Shown one piece after another: positions 34,215 to 42,503 of a stretch of 64,000 nt of DNA (position 1 is its first letter; every line of letters begins with the position of its first letter). Source of the stretch: DATKNA01 sp963755755 (lineage in GTDB: Bacteria; Actinomycetota; Actinomycetes; Actinomycetales; Kineosporiaceae). Position numbers and translations under genes: made by a program. The notes under the pieces are model-generated. The model saw nothing but the letters and a program-made list of their open reading frames with translations. It had not been told where the DNA came from and searched no databases. The stretch lies in assembly GCA_963755755.1 (NCBI GenBank), contig CAVWLJ010000018.1:1-64000 (forward strand), written 5' to 3'.

Positions 34215-35186
34215 TCAGTAGCGGCCGCCCGCCGGAGCCGGCATCGCGTCGAGCTCCGCGAGGTTCTCCTCGCTCAGCCGGACGTCGGCGGCGCCCGCGT
34301 TGTCGTTGAGGAAGCGCGGCGTCTTCGTGCCGGGGATGGGGACGACGTAGCGCCCCTGCGCGAGCACCCAGGCCAGCGCGACCTGCGCGGGGGTGGCATC
34401 CGTCCGCTCCGCCACCTGCTGCACGCGCTCGACGATGGCCAGGTTCGCGCGCAGGGCCTCGGTCTGGAAGCGGGGGAGCCGACGCCGGAAGTCGTCCTGC
34501 GGGAGGTCGTCGAACGAGGAGAACCGGCCGGTGAGGAACCCGCGGCCGAGCGGTGAGAAGGGAAGGAACGCGATCCCCTCCGCCTCGCAGTACGGCAGGA
34601 CCTCCGCCAGCGGGTCGCGCGTCCACAGGGACAGCTCGGACTGCACCGACGCCACCGGGTGCACGGCGTGCGCCCGTCGGATCTCCTCGACCGTCACCTC
34701 CGAGAGGCCGAGGTGGAGCGCCTTGCCGGCGGCGACCGCCTCGGCCATCGCGCCCCAGGTCTCCTCGATCGGCACCTCGGGGTCGACGCGGTGCAGCTGG
34801 TAGAGGTCGACGTGGTCGGCGCCGAGCCGGCGCAGGCTCGCGTCGATGGCCTCCCTGACGTGCTCGGGCCGCCCGTTGCGCGCGGTTCCCGGCGGCGTCG
34901 CGCGGGAGTCCGGGTCGACGACGAGGCCGACCTTCGTCGCGAGCACCGCCCGCTCCCGGTAGCCGTCGGTGAGGGCGCGGCCGACGAGCTCCTCGTTGGT
35001 GAAGGGGCCGTAGACGTCGGCGGTGTCCACCAGGGTCATGCCGAGGTCCACGGCCTGCCGGATCACGGCGATCGACGTCGCGTCGTCCCGGGTGCTGCCC
35101 ATGTCGTAGGCGTACGTCATGCCCATGCAGCCGAGCCCGATGACGCCGACCTCAGGTCCGTTCCCGCCCAGCGTCGTGGTTCGCAT
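34215..35186 (-). CDS. Aldo/keto reductase
   Basis: The 323-residue TIM-barrel NADPH oxidoreductase has catalytic residues in order: Asp in LVDTADVYG (with the Tyr), Lys in VLATKVG and His in LYQLHRVD. The cofactor end is RYVVPIPGTKTPRFLNDN. This is the AKR13/YajO-like group, which reduces aldehydes, ketones or quinones. The start at 35186 (MRTTTLGGNG) is the conserved one; an ATG three codons earlier is less likely. It stands alone; no pathway is implied by the neighbours. Confidence 0.85.
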   Translation of the reverse strand: MRTTTLGGNGPEVGVIGLGCMGMTYAYDMGSTRDDATSIAVIRQAVDLGMTLVDTADVYGPFTNEELVGRALTDGYRERAVLATKVGLVVDPDSRATPPGTARNGRPEHVREAIDASLRRLGADHVDLYQLHRVDPEVPIEETWGAMAEAVAAGKALHLGLSEVTVEEIRRAHAVHPVASVQSELSLWTRDPLAEVLPYCEAEGIAFLPFSPLGRGFLTGRFSSFDDLPQDDFRRRLPRFQTEALRANLAIVERVQQVAERTDATPAQVALAWVLAQGRYVVPIPGTKTPRFLNDNAGAADVRLSEENLAELDAMPAPAGGRY

Positions 35187-35234
35187 GACCCTCATCCTCG
35201 CGGTCGTCCCGCGGACATCGTCGCCGGACCGGCC

Positions 35235-36095
35235 TCAGGAGGCCCTGGCCAGTTCCTCGCGCAGCCGGGTCAGGCTCCGGTTGAGCAGCCGGGAGACCTG
35301 CATCTGGGTGACGCCCACGCGCTCGCCGATCTGCTGCTGCGTCATCTCCTCGAAGAACCGCATCGCGAGGATCCGGCGCTCGCGAGCGGGCAGCCGTTCG
35401 AGCAACGGCTTGAGGCTGACGATGTCGTCGACGAGGGCGTAGCGGTCGTCCTCGCCGCCGAGCGTCTCGCCCAGCGGCAGGTCGGCGTCCGCATCGGCGG
35501 TGGCCGGCGCGTCCAGGGAGACCGACCAGTAGCTCTGGGCGCTGGCCAGCACCTCGATGACGTCCTCCTGGTCCACCTCCAGCGCGCGGGCCAACTCCTC
35601 GACGGTGGGCGAGCGGTGCAGCTCGTTCTCCAGACCGGTGCGCACCTGGTTCATGCGCAGGCCCAGCTCCTGCAGCCGGCGGGGCGGGCGCACCGCCCAG
35701 CCCTGGTCGCGGAAGTACCGCTTCACCTCGCCGGCGATGGTCGGGACGGCGTAGGCGAGGAAGTCGACGCCGCGATCGGGGGAGTAGCCGTTGGCGGCCT
35801 TCACCAGGCCGAGCCGGGCGGTCTGGAGGAGCTCGTCCATGGGTTCACCGCGGTTGCGGTAGCGATGGGCGATCGAGCGCGCGACGGACTCGTTGGCCAG
35901 CACCAGCTCCTGCCGGGCCCAGTGCTCACGCTCGCCGGCGTCAGGTCCGCCGGCCGCCTCAAGGTGATCGGCGCCGCGCCCGAGGCAGTCCCGCAGGACG
36001 TCGACCGCGGCGTCGGTGCGTCGGGCCCGCTCCTGGTCGGCGTCGCGGACGTCGTCGTGGTCCCTGTGCTCGTGGGGGAGCGGAAGCTCGCCCAT
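35235..36095 (-). CDS. RNA polymerase sigma factor of the SigB/SigF/SigG type
   Basis: The protein has 286 residues. After an acidic N-terminus, region 2 reads MDELLQTARLGLVKAANGYSPDRGVDFLAYAVPTI then GEVKRYFRDQGWAVRPPRRLQEL; region 3 has RSPTVEELARALEVDQEDV; region 4 has RLPARERRILAMRFFEEM then QIGERVGVTQMQVSRLLNR. This is the general-stress/sporulation class of group 3 sigma factors. Its anti-sigma gene usually lies adjacent (rsbW-sigB), but here none does; candidates lie at 30947 and 41926. A promoter of its own consensus lies 64 bases upstream. Confidence 0.85.
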   Translation of the reverse strand: MGELPLPHEHRDHDDVRDADQERARRTDAAVDVLRDCLGRGADHLEAAGGPDAGEREHWARQELVLANESVARSIAHRYRNRGEPMDELLQTARLGLVKAANGYSPDRGVDFLAYAVPTIAGEVKRYFRDQGWAVRPPRRLQELGLRMNQVRTGLENELHRSPTVEELARALEVDQEDVIEVLASAQSYWSVSLDAPATADADADLPLGETLGGEDDRYALVDDIVSLKPLLERLPARERRILAMRFFEEMTQQQIGERVGVTQMQVSRLLNRSLTRLREELARAS

Positions 36096-36158
36096 CGGTC
36101 AACACCACCCTCGTTCCTGTCGGCGCCCCTGCGGCTCCCGACGGCCGTCACACACGTC

Positions 36159-36184
36159 ATCCCCGTCCGGGCGCCAGGGCAAAC
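36159..36184 (-). promoter_or_regulatory. SigB/F-type promoter candidate upstream of the sigma gene
   Basis: On the minus strand GTTTG (36184-36180), 15 bases, then GGGGAT (36164-36159). It differs from GGGTAT at one base and lies 64 bases before the sigma-factor start, compatible with autoregulation. Confidence 0.4.
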
Positions 36185-36263
36185 ACGACAGGAGGTCAGG
36201 GATCGGGATTCACAGCGCCGCCACCCTTCAGGCCGGCCGCGCAGCGGCCTAGGGTCCAGGGGC

Positions 36264-36869
36264 ATGAGCGCGGAGACATCGGGCCGGGGGACGGGGGTGG
36301 ACGCGGCGGGGGTGGTGGCGCGCGCCCGGGCGGCCGCGGACGCCGACGGCCGGCTGCCGGCACCCGATCTGACGACCTGGGAGACGTTCCCGTTCGAGGG
36401 CGACCTGCTCGTCAAGCGGGTGGCCGACCCGGTGCTGCCGGAGCCACCGCGCCGAGGCGAGGCTGGCGGGGGTGCCTGCCCGGTCTGCGCGCGAGACGAC
36501 GAGCAGTACGTGTGGACGAGCGACCGGTGGCGCCTGACGCTTCCGCAGGAGCCGGTCCCGGTACCGACGGTCCTGCTGGAACCCCGGGCACACCTGGACA
36601 TCGGCGATCTCGACGACGCCATGGCTGCCGAACTCGGGCAGCTCACCGTGCGCCTGATGAGAGCAGGAGAGGCGGTGCCCGGCGTCGGCCGCCTGCACGC
36701 TCACCGCATCGGGGACGGCGTCGCGCACCTGCACCTGTGGTTCATCGCCCGCCCCACCGGTCTGCTGCAGCTGCGCGGCTCGTGCCTCATGGACTGGCTG
36801 GACGTCCTGCCGGCCATGCCGCGCCAGCAGCTCGAGGCCTTCGCAAAGCAGGTGTCGTCGTCGCTCTGA
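36264..36869 (+). CDS. HIT-like protein
   Basis: The protein has 201 residues. The C-terminal half has HIT-fold landmarks: YVWTSDRWRLTLP, PTVLLEPRAHLDIGDLDDAM and GVAHLHLWFIARP, which supplies an HxH in place of the full HxHxH motif. A zinc-binding CPVC pair precedes the fold. HIT proteins hydrolyse nucleotide-phosphoramidates or dinucleotides, but a reduced histidine triad makes activity uncertain. ATG at 36264; the upstream open frame is shadow. Confidence 0.65.
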   Translation: MSAETSGRGTGVDAAGVVARARAAADADGRLPAPDLTTWETFPFEGDLLVKRVADPVLPEPPRRGEAGGGACPVCARDDEQYVWTSDRWRLTLPQEPVPVPTVLLEPRAHLDIGDLDDAMAAELGQLTVRLMRAGEAVPGVGRLHAHRIGDGVAHLHLWFIARPTGLLQLRGSCLMDWLDVLPAMPRQQLEAFAKQVSSSL

Positions 36870-36936
36870 CCACCCTGGTCTCCCGCTCGAGGCCTCGCCG
36901 ACGCCCGGGTGGACCAGATGGGGGAGGATCGCTGAC

Positions 36937-38379
36937 ATGAGGCCGATCCTCGCCGTCGCACACGGGGTGTACGCGGCTGCGGGTGATCCCCCGCAGCTGC
37001 TGCCGGCGCGGGAGATGATGGCGTTCACCCTGGGCTTCCACATCGTGCTCGTGCCGTTCGGTGTCGCCTTCACCTTTCTCATGCTGCTGATGAACTACCG
37101 CGGTCTGCGGCGCCGGGACGCCGACGCCCTGCTCCTCGCTCGACGGTGGTCGCAGGTCTCGGCGGTGCTCTTCGCCGTCGGCGCCGTGTCGGGCACCGTG
37201 CTCTCCTTCGAGATGGGCCTGCTCTGGCCCGGCCTCATGGGCCGGTTCGGGGGGGCCTTCGGCTTCCCGTTCGCAATCGAGGGGCTCTTCTTCTTCCTCG
37301 AGGCGATCTTCGTCGCGGTCTACATCTACGGGTGGGACCGGATGGCCCCGTGGCCGCACTTCTGGACCGGCGTCCCGGTGGTGCTCGCCGGAGTCGGCGG
37401 CACGGCGTCCGTGGTCGCCGCCAACGCGTGGATGAACCGACCGGGAGGGATCACACTCCAGGACGGCGCCGTCGTCGACGTCCGGCCCGCGCAGGTGTTC
37501 TTCAACGGCGCGTTCGGCTACGAGGTGCTGCACATGCTCCTGGCCGCCTACATGGTGGCCGGGTTCATCGTGGCCGGCGTCTACGCCGCGGGGATGCTCC
37601 GCGGCCGCCGGACCCGCTACCACCGGCTCGGCCTCGTCGTCCCCTTCACCGTGGCCGCGGTCGCGACGCCGCTGCAGGTCCTCGTCGGCGACGTCGCGGC
37701 GCGGGAGGTCTTCCAGCACGAGCCGGCGAAGTTCGCCGCGATCGAGATGCTGCCGCGGACCGCCACGCACGTGCCGGAGACCCTCGGCGGGCTCATGGTG
37801 AACGGCGAGCCCCGCTACGGCATCGACATCCCGTCCGGAGCATCGCTGTTGTCCGGGTTCAGTCCGTCGACGCTCGTCCGCGGGCTCGACCAGATACCGC
37901 CGCAGTACCGGCCGCCGGATCGGCTCGTCACCATCGTGCACCTGGCGTTCGACGTCATGGTCGGCATCGGGTTCGCGCTGCTCGCACTCTCCCTCTGGTT
38001 CGCGATCGCCTGGTGGCGGCGGCGGGCCGTCCCGGAGAACCGCTGGCTGCTCCGTGCGGTCGCGGTGAGTGGCGCGCTCGCGCTCGTCGCGCTCTGGTGT
38101 GGCTGGGTGGTGACGGAGGTGGGGCGGCAGCCCTGGACGGTCGTCGGTCTGCTGCTCACCCGGGACGCCGTCACGACGGCAGGCGACCTCTGGCTGTTCT
38201 TCGCCGGCACCCTCCTGCTCTACGCCGCGGTCGGGGCCGGGACCTTCGCGGTCCTGCGGCTGCTGCGGCGCCGATGGGCGGAGGGCGAGGCCGTCGAGGG
38301 CGGCGACGCGGACGTGCCCTACGGGCCGTCGAAGGCGCGGGATCTCGGCGTCGGGACGGCCGGCGGAGAAGGCCGATGA
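36937..38379 (+). CDS. cydA: Cytochrome bd quinol oxidase subunit I
   Basis: The protein has 480 residues with about nine membrane helices. Haem ligands are recognisable: His in LGFHIVLVPFG, His in GYEVLHMLLAAY and the later Met in HLAFDVMVGIGFAL. FEMGLLWPGLMGRFG and EGLFFFLEAIF are strongly conserved CydA segments. The Q-loop is short, as in the CIO-like enzymes that are relatively cyanide-tolerant. It oxidises menaquinol or ubiquinol and reduces O2 without pumping protons, supporting respiration at low oxygen or under stress. Its stop overlaps cydB (ATGA). The assembly genes cydDC are not in the window. Confidence 0.9.
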   Translation: MRPILAVAHGVYAAAGDPPQLLPAREMMAFTLGFHIVLVPFGVAFTFLMLLMNYRGLRRRDADALLLARRWSQVSAVLFAVGAVSGTVLSFEMGLLWPGLMGRFGGAFGFPFAIEGLFFFLEAIFVAVYIYGWDRMAPWPHFWTGVPVVLAGVGGTASVVAANAWMNRPGGITLQDGAVVDVRPAQVFFNGAFGYEVLHMLLAAYMVAGFIVAGVYAAGMLRGRRTRYHRLGLVVPFTVAAVATPLQVLVGDVAAREVFQHEPAKFAAIEMLPRTATHVPETLGGLMVNGEPRYGIDIPSGASLLSGFSPSTLVRGLDQIPPQYRPPDRLVTIVHLAFDVMVGIGFALLALSLWFAIAWWRRRAVPENRWLLRAVAVSGALALVALWCGWVVTEVGRQPWTVVGLLLTRDAVTTAGDLWLFFAGTLLLYAAVGAGTFAVLRLLRRRWAEGEAVEGGDADVPYGPSKARDLGVGTAGGEGR

Positions 38380-39371
38380 GCACCGTCGCGGCGGTGCTGC
38401 TCTTCGTCGGCGTGATCGCCTACGCCGTCCTGGGAGGTGCCGACTTCGGGGCGGGGTTCTGGGACCTGACCGCGGGCGGCGCGGAGGGTGGCCGGCGTCC
38501 GCGTCACCTCGTCGACGTCACGCTCGCGCCCGTCTGGGAGGCCAACCACGTCTGGCTGATCTTCTGCCTCGTCATGCTGTGGTCGGCTTTCCCGACAGCC
38601 TTCGCCGCGATCACGACGACCCTCTACCTGCCGCTCGGGCTCGCGGCTCTCGGCATCGTGGTCCGCGGTTCCGGGTTCGCGTTCCGGAAGGTCGTCGTCC
38701 GCACCGACCAGCAGCGGATGGCCGGAGCCTCCTTCGCCGCCTCGTCGGTCATCACCCCCTTCTTCCTCGGCGCGGTCGCCGGGGGCATCGCGAGCGGCCG
38801 GGTGCCGACCCGGGGGTACGGCGACCCCGTGACCAGCTGGGTCAACCCGACGTCCCTGCTCGGCGGGGTGCTGGCTGTGCTCGCCTGCGCCCTGCTCGCG
38901 GCCGTGTTCCTCGTGGCGGAGGCCCGCCGCCGCGGCGACGGTGACCTCGAGCAGTGGTTCCGCCGTCGGGCCCTGGCCGCGGCCGCCGTCACCGGAGTCG
39001 TCGTCCTCGCCGGAATCGCCGTGCTGCGCTCGGACTCCCCGCGCCTCTTCCGCGAACTCACCACACGCGGGCTCCCGCTCGTCGTGGCCTCCGCGGTCTG
39101 TGGCGTCGCCGCCCTCGTGCTGCTGCCCCGGGCGGCTCCGGGCGTGCTGCGACTGCTGGCCGTGGGCGCGGTCGCCGCCGTGGTCGCCGGGTGGGGCATC
39201 GCCCAGTACCCCTACCTCCTCGGTACGCACCTTCCGATCGCGGACGCCGCGGCGCCGCTGCCCACCCTCTGGGTGCTCACGGTCGTCGCGGCGGCCGCGG
39301 TCGTGCTCGTCCTCCCCGGCTTCGTGCTGCTGTTCACGCTGCAGCAACGCGGCAGGCTCGACCTGAGCTGA
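38376..39371 (+). CDS. cydB: Cytochrome bd quinol oxidase subunit II
   Basis: The protein has 331 residues with eight to nine membrane helices. It opens with the CydB hallmark YAVLGGADFGAGFWDL, then APVWEANHVWLIFCLVMLWSAFPTAF and the LGLAALGIVVRGSGFAFRK helix. Translationally coupled to cydA by a four-base overlap. The conserved Trp in NHVW lines the subunit interface. It ends 39 bases before the convergent chemoreceptor gene. Confidence 0.9.
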   Translation: MSTVAAVLLFVGVIAYAVLGGADFGAGFWDLTAGGAEGGRRPRHLVDVTLAPVWEANHVWLIFCLVMLWSAFPTAFAAITTTLYLPLGLAALGIVVRGSGFAFRKVVVRTDQQRMAGASFAASSVITPFFLGAVAGGIASGRVPTRGYGDPVTSWVNPTSLLGGVLAVLACALLAAVFLVAEARRRGDGDLEQWFRRRALAAAAVTGVVVLAGIAVLRSDSPRLFRELTTRGLPLVVASAVCGVAALVLLPRAAPGVLRLLAVGAVAAVVAGWGIAQYPYLLGTHLPIADAAAPLPTLWVLTVVAAAAVVLVLPGFVLLFTLQQRGRLDLS

Positions 39372-39410
39372 GGGCGGGGCTCTCGGCGGCCTGTGCCCGG
39401 CCCGGAACCG

Positions 39411-41066
39411 TCAGAGGCGGAAGCGGTCGACGATGTTCTGGAGTTGGGCGCTCATGGTGGCGAGTTCGGTGGCGGCGCGTTCGGCGTCTTGGACGCCGGT
39501 GGTGGTGGTGGCGGCGGCGCGGGCGACGCCGGTGATGTTGGTGCTGACTTTTTCGCTGGATTGGGCGGCGACCGAGACGTTCTGGCTCATTTCGTTGGTG
39601 GTGGCGGTTTGCTCTTCGACGGCGGAGGCGATGGTGGTCTGGAAGTCGTTGATCCGTTGGATGACGGCGGCGATCTCCCCGATGGCCGCGACGGCGCCGC
39701 CGGCGTCGCCCTGGATGGCTTCGATGCGCTGACCGATCTCGCCGGTGGCGCGGGCGGTCTGCTGGGCGAGTTGTTTGACTTCGTCGGCGACCACGGCGAA
39801 GCCCTTGCCGGCTTCCCCGGCGCGGGCGGCCTCGATGGTGGCGTTGAGGGCGAGCAGGTTGGTCTGTTCGGCGATGGAGGTGATGACCTTGATGACGTCG
39901 CCGATCTCGGCGCTGGAGGTGCCGAGTTTGGCGATCTGGGCGTTGGCGGCGTCGGCGGCTTCGACGGCGTGGGCGGCGACGCGGGCGGCTTCGGCGGCGT
40001 TGGTGGAGATTTCGCTGATGGAGGCGGTCATTTGTTCGGCGCCGGCGGCGACGGAGCGGACGTTGTCGTTGATCTGGGCGACGGCGCCGGAGGCGATGTC
40101 GACCTCGGCGGCGGTCTCGGAGGCGGCTGCCGCGATCTGGGTGCTGTTCGCGGACAGTTCCTCGCTGGCTCCGGCCAGGCCCTGGGCGGAGGCGGACAGG
40201 GCCTGCACGGTATCGCGCAGGTTCTCCATCGCCCGATCCAACGCCGCCGCCATGACACCCATCTCGTCCTTGCTCCGGACCTCGGTCACCTTCGTGAGGT
40301 CGCCGTCCGCCAGGGCGGCCAGCACGTCGTTCACTCGGCGGAGCGGGCGGAGCAGGCTCCTGCTCACCGCGAGGGCGAGCACGACGCTGGCGACGAGCCC
40401 GAGGGCCAGCGCGGCGTAGACCATCAGGGTGCTCCTGGAGATCGCGGCATCGGTGCTGGCGGACGCCGGCTCGACGCCGCCCCCGATGTGATCGACCAGG
40501 TGGTCGAGCGGGCCCGCGAAGGCGTCGTCGGCGTCCGTCAGAGGCCCGGTGACCGCCGCCTGGGCCTTGGCCGTGTCGGCGGCGCGCGCCGCGGGCACGA
40601 TCCGGGTGTCCCGGACGTGACGCCACGCGGCCAGCCCCTGGGCGAACCCCTCGAAGTCGCCGAGGGCGGCCGGGTCGCCGGCGACGTCCTGGCGGAGCGC
40701 GGTGACGAGCGTGTCCATGCGCCCGTCACTGTCCTGGACGTCGCTGATCGCGGCGCGCAGATCCTCGGCCTTGCGGGCCTGTGCCACCTCGAGGACGGCG
40801 ACGCGCATGTCGCCCTCGCCGTCACGCAGGTCCGCCACGTCCTTCATGGTGGTTGCGACGTGGGCGAGCGCCCGCGACTGGTCGTGGACGCTGCTCAGTC
40901 CGATGAGGCCGGCCCCCCCGGCCACGACGCCGGCCAGCACGCCCGCAGCGGCGAGGGCCGCCAGCTTCGTGGCCACCCGCGGGTGCCACCCCTTCGTCTC
41001 GCCCTGCGGGGCGGACGTGGTGATCGGTGCGGTCGTGCGCGGAACGGCGACGCCTGGCGAGGTCAT
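39411..41066 (-). CDS. Methyl-accepting chemotaxis protein
   Basis: The protein has 551 residues. One membrane helix at about 34-56, a four-helix-type extracellular sensor domain (57-212), a second helix (MVYAALALGLVASVVLALAV), HAMP (to about 290) and the signalling coiled coil. The kinase-contact tip EQTNLLALNATIEAARAGEA is perfect. There is no C-terminal CheR-docking pentapeptide. The signalling half (39411 to about 40230) is visibly richer in T on the plus strand and uses different codons from the sensor half, and its last 65 bases are duplicated at 15035-15099, suggesting exchange with paralogous receptors. It implies flagellar or twitching chemotaxis in the host. Confidence 0.9.
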   Translation of the reverse strand: MTSPGVAVPRTTAPITTSAPQGETKGWHPRVATKLAALAAAGVLAGVVAGGAGLIGLSSVHDQSRALAHVATTMKDVADLRDGEGDMRVAVLEVAQARKAEDLRAAISDVQDSDGRMDTLVTALRQDVAGDPAALGDFEGFAQGLAAWRHVRDTRIVPAARAADTAKAQAAVTGPLTDADDAFAGPLDHLVDHIGGGVEPASASTDAAISRSTLMVYAALALGLVASVVLALAVSRSLLRPLRRVNDVLAALADGDLTKVTEVRSKDEMGVMAAALDRAMENLRDTVQALSASAQGLAGASEELSANSTQIAAAASETAAEVDIASGAVAQINDNVRSVAAGAEQMTASISEISTNAAEAARVAAHAVEAADAANAQIAKLGTSSAEIGDVIKVITSIAEQTNLLALNATIEAARAGEAGKGFAVVADEVKQLAQQTARATGEIGQRIEAIQGDAGGAVAAIGEIAAVIQRINDFQTTIASAVEEQTATTNEMSQNVSVAAQSSEKVSTNITGVARAAATTTTGVQDAERAATELATMSAQLQNIVDRFRL

Positions 41067-41173
41067 GTCTCGTTTCTCGACAGTCCTGACGACGACTTGA
41101 CGGGTTGCGGGGGCGGTCTCGGAGGCGCTCCTCGCCGGAACGACGTGAACGGCTTTCCCGCCTCAGTGCGATC

Positions 41174-41905
41174 ATGTCGTCGGTGAGCGCCGATCCGAGT
41201 CCGCCCGCCGTGGCTCCTGGCTCCGCCGCCACCTCCCCCTCGTCGAGCGCCGCCGTTGTCGTTCCGGCAGGGATCCGGGCGCAGCTGCTGGCGACGGAGC
41301 ACTGGAGCCTGTTGGCGACGCGGAGCCAGACCTGGTCGGAGGTCATGAGCCGGATCGGGATCCACCTGACCGTCGTGTCGGCGTCCCTGGTGGTGCTCGC
41401 CCTGGTGGCCCAGGCCTCGGGGTTCGGTACCCCGTTCCGGGTGCTGTCCGTCGGGCTCGCGTCCGCCGCGCTGATCCTCGGGACGCTCACGGGGATCAGG
41501 GTGAGGAACGCGAGTGTCGACGATGCGGCCTTGCTCGTGGGCATGAACCGGCTTCGAGCCGCCTACGTCGAGATGGACCCGGGACTCGCCGACTACCTCC
41601 TCGCGTCGTGGCACGACGACCAGGCGGGCGTCATGCGGACCTACACGATGGGGGTCCGGAGATCCACCACGAGCCACGTCATGGGTAGCACGTCGGTGTT
41701 CGTGAATGCGGTCAACAGCATGATCGCCGGAACGCTGGGAGCTCTGGTCGTGGGCTTCGCGGGTGCCGCTCCGGCCGGGGTCGCCGTGGCCGGAGCAGGG
41801 GCCGGTCTGGCGTACCTCGCCGTGATGCTGCAGCTGGGTCGGCGGTCGTTCGACGGTCCGCCCGTGCCGCCCCGGTTCCCGACTCCTCCCGAGGGCACCC
41901 CGTAA
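41174..41905 (+). CDS. Hypothetical membrane protein with cytoplasmic insert
   Basis: The protein has 243 residues. Two membrane helices (HLTVVSASLVVLALVAQAS and VLSVGLASAALILGTLTGI) are followed by a soluble segment (LVGMNRLRAAYVEMDPGLAD, SWHDDQAGVMRTY) and a final hydrophobic hairpin (TLGALVVGFAGAAPAGVAVA). The layout is shared by uncharacterised actinobacterial membrane proteins. The ATG at 41174 (MSSVSADP) was chosen over the Arg-rich upstream extension. It is divergent from the chemoreceptor. Confidence 0.6.
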   Translation: MSSVSADPSPPAVAPGSAATSPSSSAAVVVPAGIRAQLLATEHWSLLATRSQTWSEVMSRIGIHLTVVSASLVVLALVAQASGFGTPFRVLSVGLASAALILGTLTGIRVRNASVDDAALLVGMNRLRAAYVEMDPGLADYLLASWHDDQAGVMRTYTMGVRRSTTSHVMGSTSVFVNAVNSMIAGTLGALVVGFAGAAPAGVAVAGAGAGLAYLAVMLQLGRRSFDGPPVPPRFPTPPEGTP

Positions 41906-41925
41906 CCCCGCACCTCCGTCGGACC

Positions 41926-42414
41926 TCAGGCCGCCTTGATCTCGAACCAGACCGTCTTGCCGTGGTAACGCTCGTCGAAGCCCCAGCGGTCGGCGAGTTC
42001 CTCGACGAGCACCAGCCCGCGTCCGCCGGTGTCGTCGGGCTCGGACCGGTCCTCCGGCTCGGGCGGCACCGGATTCGCGTCGGTGACCTCGCCGCGCAGC
42101 GTGTACCCATCCCAGACCATCCCGACGTTGAACAGCGTGCGGGCGTGCCGGACGACGTTGCTGGCCAGCTCGGTGAGGAGCAGTTCGACGGTCCAGGCGA
42201 CGTCGTCCAGCCTCCAGAGATGAAGCACGAGGCCCGCCTGGTGGCGCAGGTAGGGCACTCGTGCGGGATCGGGGTCGACCGCGGAGAGAACCCAGCGGGC
42301 GAAGCCGTCCATTGTCAGCTTGCCGTCGGGCTTGTCGTCCTCCGCAGGCGACGCTTCGTCGGCGGTGCCGACGAAGTGCGCCTCGGAGGGCATCTCGTTC
42401 GTGGCCGGTGGCAT
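41926..42414 (-). CDS. ATP-binding protein, RsbW/HATPase_c_2 type
   Basis: The protein has about 162 residues. N box LLLTELASNVVRHA, then LRGEVTDANP and the G box DDTGGRGLVLVEELADRWGF identify a GHKL-type serine kinase like those in actinobacterial signalling. The N-terminal 40 residues are not conserved. ATG at 42414 (MPPATNEMPS) follows GGGGAG. As with the copy at 30947, no partner gene is adjacent. Confidence 0.7.
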   Translation of the reverse strand: MPPATNEMPSEAHFVGTADEASPAEDDKPDGKLTMDGFARWVLSAVDPDPARVPYLRHQAGLVLHLWRLDDVAWTVELLLTELASNVVRHARTLFNVGMVWDGYTLRGEVTDANPVPPEPEDRSEPDDTGGRGLVLVEELADRWGFDERYHGKTVWFEIKAA

Positions 42415-42503
42415 GGGTGGAGGGCTCCCCTCTGGTCGCATCGGCCCTACCCCCACGCGAGGAGGAGCAAACCCTCTGGCTGCGCGGGCCATACCCACGC
42501 GGC

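Noticed and set aside
34659..36263. Plus-strand frame of over 500 codons before the HIT-like gene
   Set aside because: It runs antisense to the aldo/keto reductase and sigma-factor genes; the real gene begins at ATG 36264.
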